Assembly (NCBI RefSeq): GCF_030297155.1
Contig: NZ_AP028067.1
Coordinates: forward strand, 2,294,001-2,358,000
Length of the DNA: 64,000 bases
Direction: 5' to 3'
Origin: Vibrio sp. FE10
GTDB taxonomy: Bacteria > Pseudomonadota > Gammaproteobacteria > Enterobacterales > Vibrionaceae
The notes below the pieces were generated by a model. It was given only the letters and a program-made list of their open reading frames with translations, had not been told where the DNA came from and searched no databases. Every line of letters begins with the position of its first letter. The stretch's first letter is position 1. A program made the position numbers and the translations under genes. Below are positions 1 through 7,848 of the stretch, piece by piece.

Positions 1-17
1 CATGATGGAGAAATACG

Positions 18-686
18 TTGAAAAAAATCACACTAGCCCTCGCGCTTACTGTCGCTCTAACGGGTTGTCAGGCAACTCAACGCCAAAACGCTACAACTGG
101 CGAATCTGAGACTAACTCTGCAACTCAAGGCGCTCTAATTGGTGCAATAGCTGGTGCCGTTGCTGGTGCTGCTACTGGTGACAACTCTAAAGATCGTGGT
201 AAACGTGCACTGATTGGTGCGGCAGGTGGTGCAGCTGTTGGCGGTGGTATTGGTTACTACTTTGACCGACAAGAAGCGGCACTTCGTGAAGAGCTAATGA
301 ACTCTGGCGTTCAAGTAGAGCGTGTTGGTGAAAATCAACTGCTACTTCGTCTAGAAAACGGTATTGGCTTCGAATCAAGTTCTTACGCTTTAGAATCAAG
401 CATTCACAACACACTTCGCGGTGTTGCTCGTATCTTAGTTGAATACCCAGACACTAGCCTAGTGATTGAAGGTCACACTGACAGCACTGGCAGCGAATCA
501 TCGAACCAAATCCTTTCTGAGCGTCGTGCTGAATCTGTTCGTGCATTCTTGATTTCTCAAGATGTCGCTGCAGGCCGTGCCATTGCTCGTGGTAACGGTG
601 AACGTTACCCTCTATGTGACAACAACACGTCTCAAGGTCGTGCTTGTAACCGTCGCGTAGAAATTCAAATCTTGCCACTTAAGTAG
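18..686 (+). CDS. OmpA-family outer-membrane lipoprotein with glycine zipper (YiaD-like)
   Basis: A 222-residue envelope protein. The N-terminus is a lipoprotein signal ending in the lipobox LTGC (Cys about residue 17). Two Gly/Ala-rich glycine-zipper stretches follow (about 38-80), then a C-terminal OmpA-like peptidoglycan-binding domain (about 108-220) with the hallmark IEGHTDSTG and a conserved LSERRAESV segment. Length and domain order match E. coli YiaD. The likely role is tethering the outer membrane to the cell wall. The start is TTG, seven bases after a GGAG ribosome-binding site. It is probably monocistronic, because a long hairpin with a T-run follows the stop codon. Confidence 0.9.
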   Translation: MKKITLALALTVALTGCQATQRQNATTGESETNSATQGALIGAIAGAVAGAATGDNSKDRGKRALIGAAGGAAVGGGIGYYFDRQEAALREELMNSGVQVERVGENQLLLRLENGIGFESSSYALESSIHNTLRGVARILVEYPDTSLVIEGHTDSTGSESSNQILSERRAESVRAFLISQDVAAGRAIARGNGERYPLCDNNTSQGRACNRRVEIQILPLK

Positions 687-693
687 CACGATT

Positions 694-829
694 AAAGCCC
701 AGTTACCTTTATCTATTGAATTAACCACTATATAGTTGCTTGTCATTCGTATCGCTTATTTTAAGCGTTACGACTTAACACTCAGCCACATAGCGTATTC
801 ATACTGATACATCGGCACTGGGCTTTTTT
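694..829 (+). other. Structured intergenic element: long closing stem with inner hairpin and U-tract
   Basis: AAAGCCCAGT (694-703) is exactly complementary to ACTGGGCTTT (817-826), which continues into more T residues. About 113 bases separate the arms. Inside lies a second hairpin, CGTATCGCTTA / TAAGCGTTACG, around 748-772. This could be an unusually large-looped terminator for the OmpA-like gene, or a small structured RNA ending in that terminator. Confidence 0.45.
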
Positions 830-844
830 ACGAGACTTATTCTT

Positions 845-1960
845 TTGCTTATCTTATCCAACTTCCGGTCATCGTCACTTCTTAGAACTCTATTTCTAGC
901 CCTAGTCTTTTCCACGGTACAATTGTTCGTCCCACATTTCGTTCATGCTGAAAGCAGTGCTGAACTTTCGTTAGCTCTACAACCTCAAGATCGACAACCT
1001 CAAGACTCAAGGTCTCAGTATCAATTAGCCCAATCGTATGAACTGGGGACTGACGTGCCTAAAAACATCGATGATGCACTCTATTGGTACTCACAATCAG
1101 CGGATAACGGCAATCCAGATGCGCAATTTAAACTGGGTGAATGGTACTTGGCAGGAACAAGTGTCGAGCAAGATAACAAACTCGCCTTGGAATGGTTCAT
1201 CAAAGCGGCGCTACAAGGCAACAAACGCGCTCCCAATGAAGTGGCAAAGATCTATGAGTCCTCACTAGATAAAGAGCTACTGCAACCGTTAGATGCGGCG
1301 CAGTTATGGTATGAAGCGGCCTTAAAAGACAACCCGAATGCAGAAGAGGGCTACATCCGTGTTCTAGAAGCACAATTCAACCAACAGCGTGCCAAGCAAA
1401 TCTCTTCGATTGAACAGCTCAATGACAGCATCGACTCTGAAATAGACACCAGTCAGGTGCTATCTCAGCAAGCGCAATCTAGCCAAATGCAATCTAACCA
1501 AGCGAAGCACTCTAACCTCTCCAGCTCTAATCTAACCAGCTCTGACTATATGATTGGCGCAGTGCTGGCCGTTTTGATTGCGATAGTGAGTATCAGCGCG
1601 ACTCTGGTTATATCGCGAAAGCGACAGATCCTGAAATCTGGTGAGTTGAATCAGCAGCAACAGACACTTGAAGCGCAACTTAACGCGAAAGACTTCACCA
1701 TTAAGCAGCAAAAGCGCCAGCTTCAAACCATCTATAACGAATTAAAGAAGCAGAAAAACAACAAAGGTCTGAATGCCTTGCAAGTAGCCTGCGCTCTATT
1801 TGGGTACACACCTAGCTCTATTCCTGACCAAAAAAGCATTAAGATTCGATACAAACAACTATCTAAAATCTATCACCCTGACGGTCAAGGATGTGACGAA
1901 GAAATGAAACGTTTGAACAATGCGCTAAAAACCATTTTACAAAATGTTACAAAACCGTAA
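845..1960 (+). CDS. Sel1-repeat / transmembrane / J-domain protein
   Basis: A 371-residue protein. It has an N-terminal signal-like hydrophobic stretch ending near HAES, then tetratricopeptide-like Sel1 repeats (about 52-125, e.g. A..WY..SA..G...AQ..LG). A Gln/Ser-rich linker leads to a second membrane segment (about 237-258), a charged coiled coil, and a C-terminal J-like domain with the HPD motif at about 344-346. The HPD loop suggests it can stimulate an Hsp70 (DnaK) from the cytoplasm, with the Sel1 repeats outside. This is inferred from architecture only. The TTG start lacks a strong ribosome-binding site, so the first residues are uncertain. The next gene has its own leader. Confidence 0.75.
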   Translation: MLILSNFRSSSLLRTLFLALVFSTVQLFVPHFVHAESSAELSLALQPQDRQPQDSRSQYQLAQSYELGTDVPKNIDDALYWYSQSADNGNPDAQFKLGEWYLAGTSVEQDNKLALEWFIKAALQGNKRAPNEVAKIYESSLDKELLQPLDAAQLWYEAALKDNPNAEEGYIRVLEAQFNQQRAKQISSIEQLNDSIDSEIDTSQVLSQQAQSSQMQSNQAKHSNLSSSNLTSSDYMIGAVLAVLIAIVSISATLVISRKRQILKSGELNQQQQTLEAQLNAKDFTIKQQKRQLQTIYNELKKQKNNKGLNALQVACALFGYTPSSIPDQKSIKIRYKQLSKIYHPDGQGCDEEMKRLNNALKTILQNVTKP

Positions 1961-2096
1961 ACAACTACACATGTTCATTTTCCAAGATCGCAAAGATACC
2001 GATTTTATTAGTGTTGCAATCGATCCCCCTCTCAAAAACGGGTAACAAACTATTAACTAATGGGTCTTACTTGTGTCATAATTTGCGCCGAAAATA

Positions 2097-2115
2097 CACC
2101 TGACTTAAACAGGTG
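2097..2115 (+). promoter_or_regulatory. Hairpin abutting the ribosome-binding site of the next small gene
   Basis: CACCTG (2097-2102), a 7-base loop, then CAGGTG (2110-2115). The right arm runs straight into the Shine-Dalgarno sequence GAGGAG of the gene starting at 2126. The stem could partly mask the ribosome-binding site. A regulatory role is inference. Confidence 0.4.
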
Positions 2116-2125
2116 AGGAGAAAAT

Positions 2126-2314
2126 ATGTTCACAATAGAAGGCGTTTGTGATTGGTGCAAAAAGCCAAGCCTAGTAAAAAAGCACGACTACCTAGATGGT
2201 AAGTGTCATCATGCATGTAAAGAGTGCAATGATATTGCAACCATTGATGTTCGCCAGTTCAATATTGGTGAAATGGAAATGAGAACAAAACTCTCCCAAG
2301 CGACACTGAGATAA
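2126..2314 (+). CDS. Small Cys-rich protein, possible zinc ribbon
   Basis: A 62-residue protein preceded by a strong GAGGAG ribosome-binding site. It contains CDWC near the N-terminus and a CHHACKEC cluster mid-protein. This CxxC ... CxxxCxxC pattern suggests a structural metal site. It has no signal peptide or membrane segment. I do not recognise the family. Its reality is supported by the ribosome-binding site, an upstream promoter-like AT-rich region and a terminator 20 bases after the stop. Confidence 0.7.
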   Translation: MFTIEGVCDWCKKPSLVKKHDYLDGKCHHACKECNDIATIDVRQFNIGEMEMRTKLSQATLR

Positions 2315-2336
2315 GTAACACCGTTGAAATATAAGA

Positions 2337-2358
2337 AAGCGCCCAAGGCGCTTTTTTT
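2337..2358 (+). terminator. Rho-independent terminator after the small Cys-rich gene
   Basis: AAGCGCC, three-base loop CAA, GGCGCTT, then a run of T. It lies directly downstream of the stop at 2314. Confidence 0.85.
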
Positions 2359-2370
2359 GTATCTGGGATT

Positions 2371-2442
2371 TATCTTCTTATCTTCTTATCTTCTTATCTT
2401 CTTATCTTCTTATCTTCTTATCTTCTTATCTTCTTATCTTCT
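2371..2442. repeat. Nine exact tandem copies of an 8-bp unit
   Basis: TATCTTCT is repeated nine times without a mismatch. It lies in the 377-base gap between the small Cys-rich gene and sulA and touches the left arm of the palindrome at 2441. Such perfect octamer arrays are prone to slippage. An open reading frame running through it only translates the repeat and is not a gene. Confidence 0.95.
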
Positions 2443-2495
2443 ATACAGGTGTATACAGTACTTTTCTGTAAAAACTACTGTATACACCTGTATAG
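2441..2495. repeat. Perfect 20-bp inverted repeat upstream of sulA
   Basis: The left arm (2441-2460) and right arm (2476-2495) are exact reverse complements around a 15-base loop. The right arm carries ACTGTATACAC, and an 18-base stretch (2471-2488) recurs exactly at the sulA LexA box (2648-2665). No T-run follows. It could be a transcript-ending structure or a protein-binding palindrome derived from the SOS operator. The remaining bases up to 2647 are AT-rich with nothing else recognisable. Confidence 0.85.
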
Positions 2496-2654
2496 AAATC
2501 ACATTTTTTCAATTTATGAGACAAAATATAAAAATCAGTCAAATTCAATTTTTGCTAAAATATCAATAGCTTAATTAAAAAACACTTACTAAACCGGAAG
2601 AAAACGACCAATAATCCCACAAAAACCGCTTGATCTTATAAGCAACAAAAACTA

Positions 2655-2670
2655 CTGTATACACATACAG
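2655..2670 (+). promoter_or_regulatory. LexA (SOS) operator of sulA
   Basis: CTGT-ATACACAT-ACAG fits the gammaproteobacterial LexA box CTGT-N8-ACAG. It lies 21 bases upstream of the sulA start codon, where it would block the promoter. Confidence 0.85.
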
Positions 2671-2691
2671 CATGTATATAAGGACAGCAAA

Positions 2692-3099
2692 ATGATTCAA
2701 GCACACGTTAAAGCCCAACACTCTAGCCCGCTAGTTCACTGCGCATTTACATCAGTTTCTCGTAAAAGCAAAAACTCAAACGAGGAAGCGTTGTTCGCAA
2801 GAATGGCGTTGCTGTCCAATCAACATCAATGGTTGCTGTTTACTGCTCAAACGCCAAGACCATCAGCTAAGCAGCTTAAGCAACACAATGTTTGCTGCGA
2901 GCGTGTTATCCATATGAAAGCGTCGAACCAAATGAATGAAGTAGAGACCGTCGAGAAAGCAATACGCTCAGGAAACGCGAGCGCAATCGTTGCAAGTACG
3001 TCTATCGACTCATTCAGCCAACAATACCTAAGAACGTTAGGCCAACGCTTTCAATGCGAAGTGTTCTTCATTGATGAAACTTCAGAGCGTATTCACTAA
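2692..3099 (+). CDS. sulA: SOS cell-division inhibitor SulA
   Basis: A 135-residue protein. SulA binds FtsZ and blocks septum formation during DNA damage. The central part (WLLFTAQTPRPS ... VEKAIRSGNASAIVAS) aligns by eye with E. coli SulA around the WLTPQ and RALRTGNYSVVIGW segments. The protein is slightly shorter than E. coli SulA (169 residues) and diverges at the C-terminus. The ATG follows an AAGGACAG ribosome-binding site. The LexA box directly upstream supports the identity. It is a single gene, ended by the hairpin at 3202-3256. Confidence 0.88.
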   Translation: MIQAHVKAQHSSPLVHCAFTSVSRKSKNSNEEALFARMALLSNQHQWLLFTAQTPRPSAKQLKQHNVCCERVIHMKASNQMNEVETVEKAIRSGNASAIVASTSIDSFSQQYLRTLGQRFQCEVFFIDETSERIH

Positions 3100-3201
3100 G
3101 CTAACCTCGCTTAGCAATTTGGCTTAACCATTTAGCTCAGAAACATAGCTCAATCTTTTAGCTAATAAACATAGCGCCAAAACACAGCTCAACAGACTGC
3201 C

Positions 3202-3256
3202 TTCCCCTGCCCTACAATTCGCTAATTTTCTAGCGAATAGTTAGGCGGGGGTTTTT
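3202..3256 (+). terminator. Terminator after sulA
   Basis: A two-part stem: outer CCCCTGCCCTA / TAGGCGGGG and inner ATTCGCTA / TAGCGAAT, followed by GTTTTTATTT. Confidence 0.75.
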
Positions 3257-3274
3257 ATTTGATCAATAGAATTA

Positions 3275-3286
3275 GCAATCGTTTGC
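3275..3286 (+). promoter_or_regulatory. PurR operator upstream of purC
   Basis: GCAATCGTTTGC differs in one base from the PurR core GCAAACGTTTGC. The flanking A/T bases keep the dyad. It lies just upstream of a good -10 (TATAAT, 3317-3322), consistent with repression of purC by PurR with hypoxanthine or guanine. Confidence 0.8.
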
Positions 3287-3388
3287 TTTTTATCTGGAAG
3301 CAAATAATAGATTGGGTATAATGCCCGTCTAATCATGTGCACACCGCACTTCTCTGTATGACGTTTGATAAAAGATAGGAATGTCTAA

Positions 3389-4492
3389 ATGAGCCTTGCT
3401 GATCAAGTTCTTGCCGTAAATGATGACCTACCAATCCGTACTGACAAACCTGTCCACAGTGGCAAGGTTCGTTCGGTCTACTGGTTAACTGAAGAAGATA
3501 GCCAACGACTAATTAAAGAGAAAGGCTACAATGTAGCGCCAGATGCGCCTTTAGCCATCATGGTGATCAGTGATCGTATCTCTGCGTTTGATTGTATTTG
3601 GCGTGGTGAAGGTAATCTTAAAGGTGTCCCAGGTAAGGGAGCAGCTCTGAATGCTATCTCTAACCACTGGTTCAAATTGTTTAAAGACAACGGCCTTGCT
3701 GACAGTCATATTCTTGATATCCCCCACCCATTCGTATGGATTGTACAAAAAGCTCGCCCAGTCATGATCGAAGCGATTTGTCGTCAATACATCACAGGAT
3801 CTATGTGGCGTGCATACGCGAACGGCGAACGTGAATTCTGCGGTATCGAGATGCCTGAAGGCCTTGAGAAAGACAAAAAGCTACCTGAGCTTCTAATCAC
3901 GCCTTCTACAAAAGGGATTTTGAAAGGGATTCCTGGTGTACCAGAAGCTGACGATGTGAACATCACTCGCAACAACATTGAAGACAACTTCGCAGCGTTC
4001 AACTTTACTCAAGCAAGTGACATTGCGCATTACGAGAAACTTCTAAAAGAAGGCTTCAACGTAATTAGCCAAGCACTCGCAAACGTCGATCAAACCTTTG
4101 TCGATACCAAGTTTGAGTTCGGCTACGTGAACGATGCTCAAGGTAAAGAAAAGCTGATCTACATGGACGAAGTCGGTACTCCAGACTCATCTCGTATTTG
4201 GGATACTCAAGAGTACAACAAAGGCAACATCGTCGAGAACTCGAAAGAAGGTTTCCGTCAGTTCCTACTCAACTACTTCCCTGATGCGGACATTCTGTTG
4301 AACAAAGAACGCATGCCAGAGCGTGAAGCTCTAGCTCGTGACAATGAACTACCTTTGGATGCATTGATGTCTCTTTCTCGTACTTACCTTGATATCGCAG
4401 CGAAAATCACCGGTGGCGAGATTGTATTAAGCGACAATCCGAAGCAAGAAATCATTGATGTGCTTCGTGCCGATTACGGACTAATCGATTAG
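3389..4492 (+). CDS. purC: Phosphoribosylaminoimidazole-succinocarboxamide synthase (SAICAR synthetase)
   Basis: A 367-residue cytoplasmic enzyme of de novo purine synthesis. It joins CAIR and aspartate with ATP to make SAICAR. Motifs include [10 protein letters not shown] near the start (the nucleotide-binding GKVR loop), [21 protein letters not shown], and the C-terminal [12 protein letters not shown]. This is the long form found in vibrios rather than the ~237-residue E. coli form. It is single, flanked by a PurR box and a strong terminator. Confidence 0.96.
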   Translation: MSLADQVLAVNDDLPIRTDKPVHSGKVRSVYWLTEEDSQRLIKEKGYNVAPDAPLAIMVISDRISAFDCIWRGEGNLKGVPGKGAALNAISNHWFKLFKDNGLADSHILDIPHPFVWIVQKARPVMIEAICRQYITGSMWRAYANGEREFCGIEMPEGLEKDKKLPELLITPSTKGILKGIPGVPEADDVNITRNNIEDNFAAFNFTQASDIAHYEKLLKEGFNVISQALANVDQTFVDTKFEFGYVNDAQGKEKLIYMDEVGTPDSSRIWDTQEYNKGNIVENSKEGFRQFLLNYFPDADILLNKERMPEREALARDNELPLDALMSLSRTYLDIAAKITGGEIVLSDNPKQEIIDVLRADYGLID

Positions 4493-4560
4493 TCGACCAA
4501 TCGCACGCTAGAAAGCTGATAAGTTAATGATCTAGCTAGTAAGCACAAATTTTAGATACT

Positions 4561-4589
4561 AAAAGGGCCTCAATATTGAGGCCCTTTTT
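4561..4589 (+). terminator. Terminator after purC
   Basis: AAAAGGGCCTCAATATTGAGGCCCTTTTT is a perfect GC-rich dyad with a T-run. It could also serve the converging minus-strand gene. Confidence 0.9.
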
Positions 4590-4683
4590 ACGATGTAGAT
4601 TTCATTAAAGCTATTGAATGACTATCGTGAACTGTGAAAGTTGGTAATCAAAGCTTAGTTGATGATCACAGTTTGGTTGGTGA

Positions 4684-5061
4684 TCAAAGCTTGATAGTAA
4701 ACTCTTCACCAGAGTTATCTGCAATCACCAAATGACTGCGTGATTCTATGTACTCAATTTGCTCATCTTCCAGCGAATATGGCATCACAACTTTTAGCTC
4801 ATTGATCCCTTCTAACTTTGCTAGCTTAAGCAAAGTGACAATATTAGATTCATCGCTTTTACGTGTAGACATTGATTTCAATGCCATCTGCCATAAGCGA
4901 TCTTCTGGGCTGGCTAGCTCTTTGATGCTATCCCTCCAGACGGTACTGAATACTGGTGCAATAGTGGTGAGTGCTTCCAGAAAAGTCCATTTTTTACTGC
5001 ATGAGGCGCCAAGAAATGTTGTGTAATCGAACTCTACACGCGTCTCTTCCTGTTTATCCAT
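4684..5061 (-). CDS. Conserved hypothetical protein
   Basis: About 125 residues, soluble, acidic, no recognised domain. I chose the ATG at 5061 (MDKQEETRV) because GGGGGA lies just upstream. A GTG five codons earlier would sit on top of that ribosome-binding site. The C-terminal part (ELKVVMPYSLEDEQIEYIES...) looks like an alpha/beta domain. It is transcribed towards purC and is likely monocistronic. No function can be inferred. Confidence 0.7.
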   Translation of the reverse strand: MDKQEETRVEFDYTTFLGASCSKKWTFLEALTTIAPVFSTVWRDSIKELASPEDRLWQMALKSMSTRKSDESNIVTLLKLAKLEGINELKVVMPYSLEDEQIEYIESRSHLVIADNSGEEFTIKL

Positions 5062-5264
5062 GATGTCCCCCGACACTTTGGCAACACAATATACTCAATA
5101 TCTATCAACTCTTTCTTTATAGCAATAGGATATAGAAGAATGGTCTTTTATGACCTTTTGATTGGTTAAAAAGGCATATAAAAATCAAGTTTGTAACAAA
5201 ATAAGCACTGAAAAATCATATATGCGCCTATTTGATTAATATTTTAGAGATAAAACTTATCCAT

Positions 5265-7664
5265 CTATTTGATATCAATTATCCTGCTCGCTTTTTTGTA
5301 CTGAATACGCCACCCAGACCATGTTGGCAGTTCCCAACGTTTTGGGGATAACTTCCGACTACCCGATTGATAATGAACGTAAATCAGCTTTCTTGCGGGG
5401 AAGTATTCAACATCCAGTTGTAAATCGGCAAGGCTCAATGAAAACGGATATTTGTCCGAGAACTCTGAGTAAGCCCATGTGGGAATTCCATCAAACGGGA
5501 TATCAGAATGTTCAAACATTTCTAGCTCGCTGACATCCGTCACACCTAACACTTCGAGTTGCTCTATAAACCATAGATCAAAGCTCAGTTGCTCGATCTC
5601 AGGGGTATATTTTGTCTCTTCATCGAGCCCAAGCTTCACATACAGTTGCCAATGTTTGATCTCTCGAGTGCGAGCCTCTGCAAAACCGGGGAGCTGAACA
5701 CCACTCAAGACAAGATCAACAATAGGCTTCAATGATAACTGACCTTCAGCCGCGACTTGCTTAGTCGCAATCGTGCGGCCTGCATACACCAAATCCATCT
5801 CAGTAAAGACGCCATCATCATTGACCACGGTTTCACCTTGTTGCCATTCACCCAACTCCGCTTCAACGACGAGAGCTAAAGGAATAGGCGCAGTGACTGT
5901 CGCTAGGGTCAGTGTTTGCTTAACGCCTCTTCCCGGCAAGCTGTGCGTGTCCAGTACCAACATCGCTTGCGCATTATCAGGGAAACGATTCTGACGACCG
6001 AGCACCACCTCTAACGTTCCATTAGCAAACGCTTCTTTTCGTTTCAGTCTACGCACGAACACCAATTCTGGATGTAGCTGAATGATGGTTTCAAGTAAAG
6101 CAGTACGTTGATAGCGAGACGCGACTTCTAACTGAGGAAGTTCGAACACCTCACGCATTTGCTTAGCCAACCCTTGCGCTTCATTCAGTGCTTGGTGGTC
6201 TATTTCTAGATGCGGATAATCACGACCGCGAACAATCTGAATGAGCAAAGATAAATCACAGCCTTCTTTCTCTTGTTGAGCGAGAGCTTCAAGATGTTCT
6301 GCATTGTTCGGCAGCTGATACAAACGAGCAGGAACGGACAACGCCGCGGTGAGATCCACCATGGCTTCTTTAAGTGCTTTGGTTTTGATTCGCGTGACAA
6401 TATCGGCATACAAAGCATCAATCGGCAGCGGATAAAGCTTTTTGCCGTGCTCAGTGATTTGATGGTCGGCATTAATCGCTTCCATCATCAACAAGGTTTG
6501 AGTCGCGCTGTTTAGCGATTTCTCAGGGATAGGATCGAGGAAAGACAGGCTTTCAAGTGGTGCTCCACAACATGCCGCGGCTAACATAGGTTCTGTTAAT
6601 TCTTCGCGCTGCAGTTCAGGAGGCGTGACTAACTCTAATGCAGCGTGTTCGCCATATAGACGAACGCAGACACCATCCATCACCCTACCCGCACGGCCAG
6701 CTCGTTGCTTGGCACTCGCTCGTGATATGGATTTAAGCATCAGTGTGGTTCTGCCGTTGCGTTGAACGGTGCGTCTTTCTAATCCTGAATCTATCACCAC
6801 ACCAATGTCGGGAATAGTTAATGAGGTTTCTGCCACGTTGGTCGCAAGGATGACCTTTCGCAAACAGTCGCTGTGGTCGGTATTGGTGTGGGCGCTGGTA
6901 TCGATATTACGACCAGACAACGCTAGATCTCGTTCTTTATCACTCACCGAGGCATGTAATTTCACCACTTGGATATCTGGATTCCTTGCCAAGGCTTGCT
7001 CACATTGCACGATCTCTTTTTTACCCGGTAGGAAAACCAACATATCGCCGTGTGATGCAATGAGCTGATGATTCACTTCTTCAGCGATGCGTTGCTCCAA
7101 ATGTCGAATGTCGGGTAATGCTCTCGATTCATTTGCTCGGTGTTCAATCGCCACTTGATAAGTACGACCTTCGCAGCTTATCCGACTCGCATTTAAATAC
7201 TGAGCAAGACGTTCCCCTTCTATGGTTGCAGAGGTGATCACCAAACGATGACTCGCTTTCTGTTTAAGGATCGCCACCAGCAGATCAATGTCCCAACGTC
7301 TTTCATGAAATTCATCGACAACAATGACATCGAAATTTGCCAGTCCATCTTCTGATAACCAGCGCAGCGCGATACCGGGAGTCACAAACACAACGTTGGT
7401 TTGCTCGTTGTATTCCGATTCAAGCTTAATCGCATAGCCGATCTTGCTACCCAGCTTTTCACCCGATTGCTTCGCGAGATATTTAGCTAATGACGTACAA
7501 GCGATTCTTCTCGGTTCCACCACCAAGACTCGACCATGCTCCGATGCCCAAACCGGTAAACGTGTTGATTTACCCGATCCCGTTTCAGCTTCGACGACAA
7601 GATGAGAATGAGAGAGCTGTTCATGGAAAGTGTTTTGATAAGAATCGATGGGGAGTGATGACAT
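5265..7664 (-). CDS. DEAH-box ATP-dependent helicase (HrpA/HrpB-like)
   Basis: A 799-residue superfamily 2 helicase. Walker A is AETGSGKST (about 26-34). The DEAH-box variant is DEFHERR (about 117). Motif III is SATIEG. The second RecA domain has ATNVAETSLTIP and the motif VI QRAGRAGR. A helicase-associated and OB-like region follows. The length is close to HrpB (about 810), but the region after DEFHER and the C-terminus differ from what I recall of E. coli HrpB, so I do not assign a symbol. The likely role is RNA remodelling. It is divergent from maeA. Confidence 0.87.
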   Translation of the reverse strand: MSSLPIDSYQNTFHEQLSHSHLVVEAETGSGKSTRLPVWASEHGRVLVVEPRRIACTSLAKYLAKQSGEKLGSKIGYAIKLESEYNEQTNVVFVTPGIALRWLSEDGLANFDVIVVDEFHERRWDIDLLVAILKQKASHRLVITSATIEGERLAQYLNASRISCEGRTYQVAIEHRANESRALPDIRHLEQRIAEEVNHQLIASHGDMLVFLPGKKEIVQCEQALARNPDIQVVKLHASVSDKERDLALSGRNIDTSAHTNTDHSDCLRKVILATNVAETSLTIPDIGVVIDSGLERRTVQRNGRTTLMLKSISRASAKQRAGRAGRVMDGVCVRLYGEHAALELVTPPELQREELTEPMLAAACCGAPLESLSFLDPIPEKSLNSATQTLLMMEAINADHQITEHGKKLYPLPIDALYADIVTRIKTKALKEAMVDLTAALSVPARLYQLPNNAEHLEALAQQEKEGCDLSLLIQIVRGRDYPHLEIDHQALNEAQGLAKQMREVFELPQLEVASRYQRTALLETIIQLHPELVFVRRLKRKEAFANGTLEVVLGRQNRFPDNAQAMLVLDTHSLPGRGVKQTLTLATVTAPIPLALVVEAELGEWQQGETVVNDDGVFTEMDLVYAGRTIATKQVAAEGQLSLKPIVDLVLSGVQLPGFAEARTREIKHWQLYVKLGLDEETKYTPEIEQLSFDLWFIEQLEVLGVTDVSELEMFEHSDIPFDGIPTWAYSEFSDKYPFSLSLADLQLDVEYFPARKLIYVHYQSGSRKLSPKRWELPTWSGWRIQYKKASRIIDIK

Positions 7665-7848
7665 ACAGAGGGTAACTAACGAAAAAGTGTGAGCGAAGTA
7701 TAACGAATTATGGCGTTAGAATTCGAGAAGTGTGGGACATAAGTAAGAATATCATTTTGTTTGCTAAGATCGGAGGGAAACTATTTACAATTGAATAACT
7801 AAACCGTTATCATTTTTCAGTTACTCTTTCTCCCATATTAGGCATCCA

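Noticed and set aside
2324..2569. Open frame through the octamer repeat
   Set aside because: It only translates the TATCTTCT array and palindrome, and has no ribosome-binding site or plausible protein.
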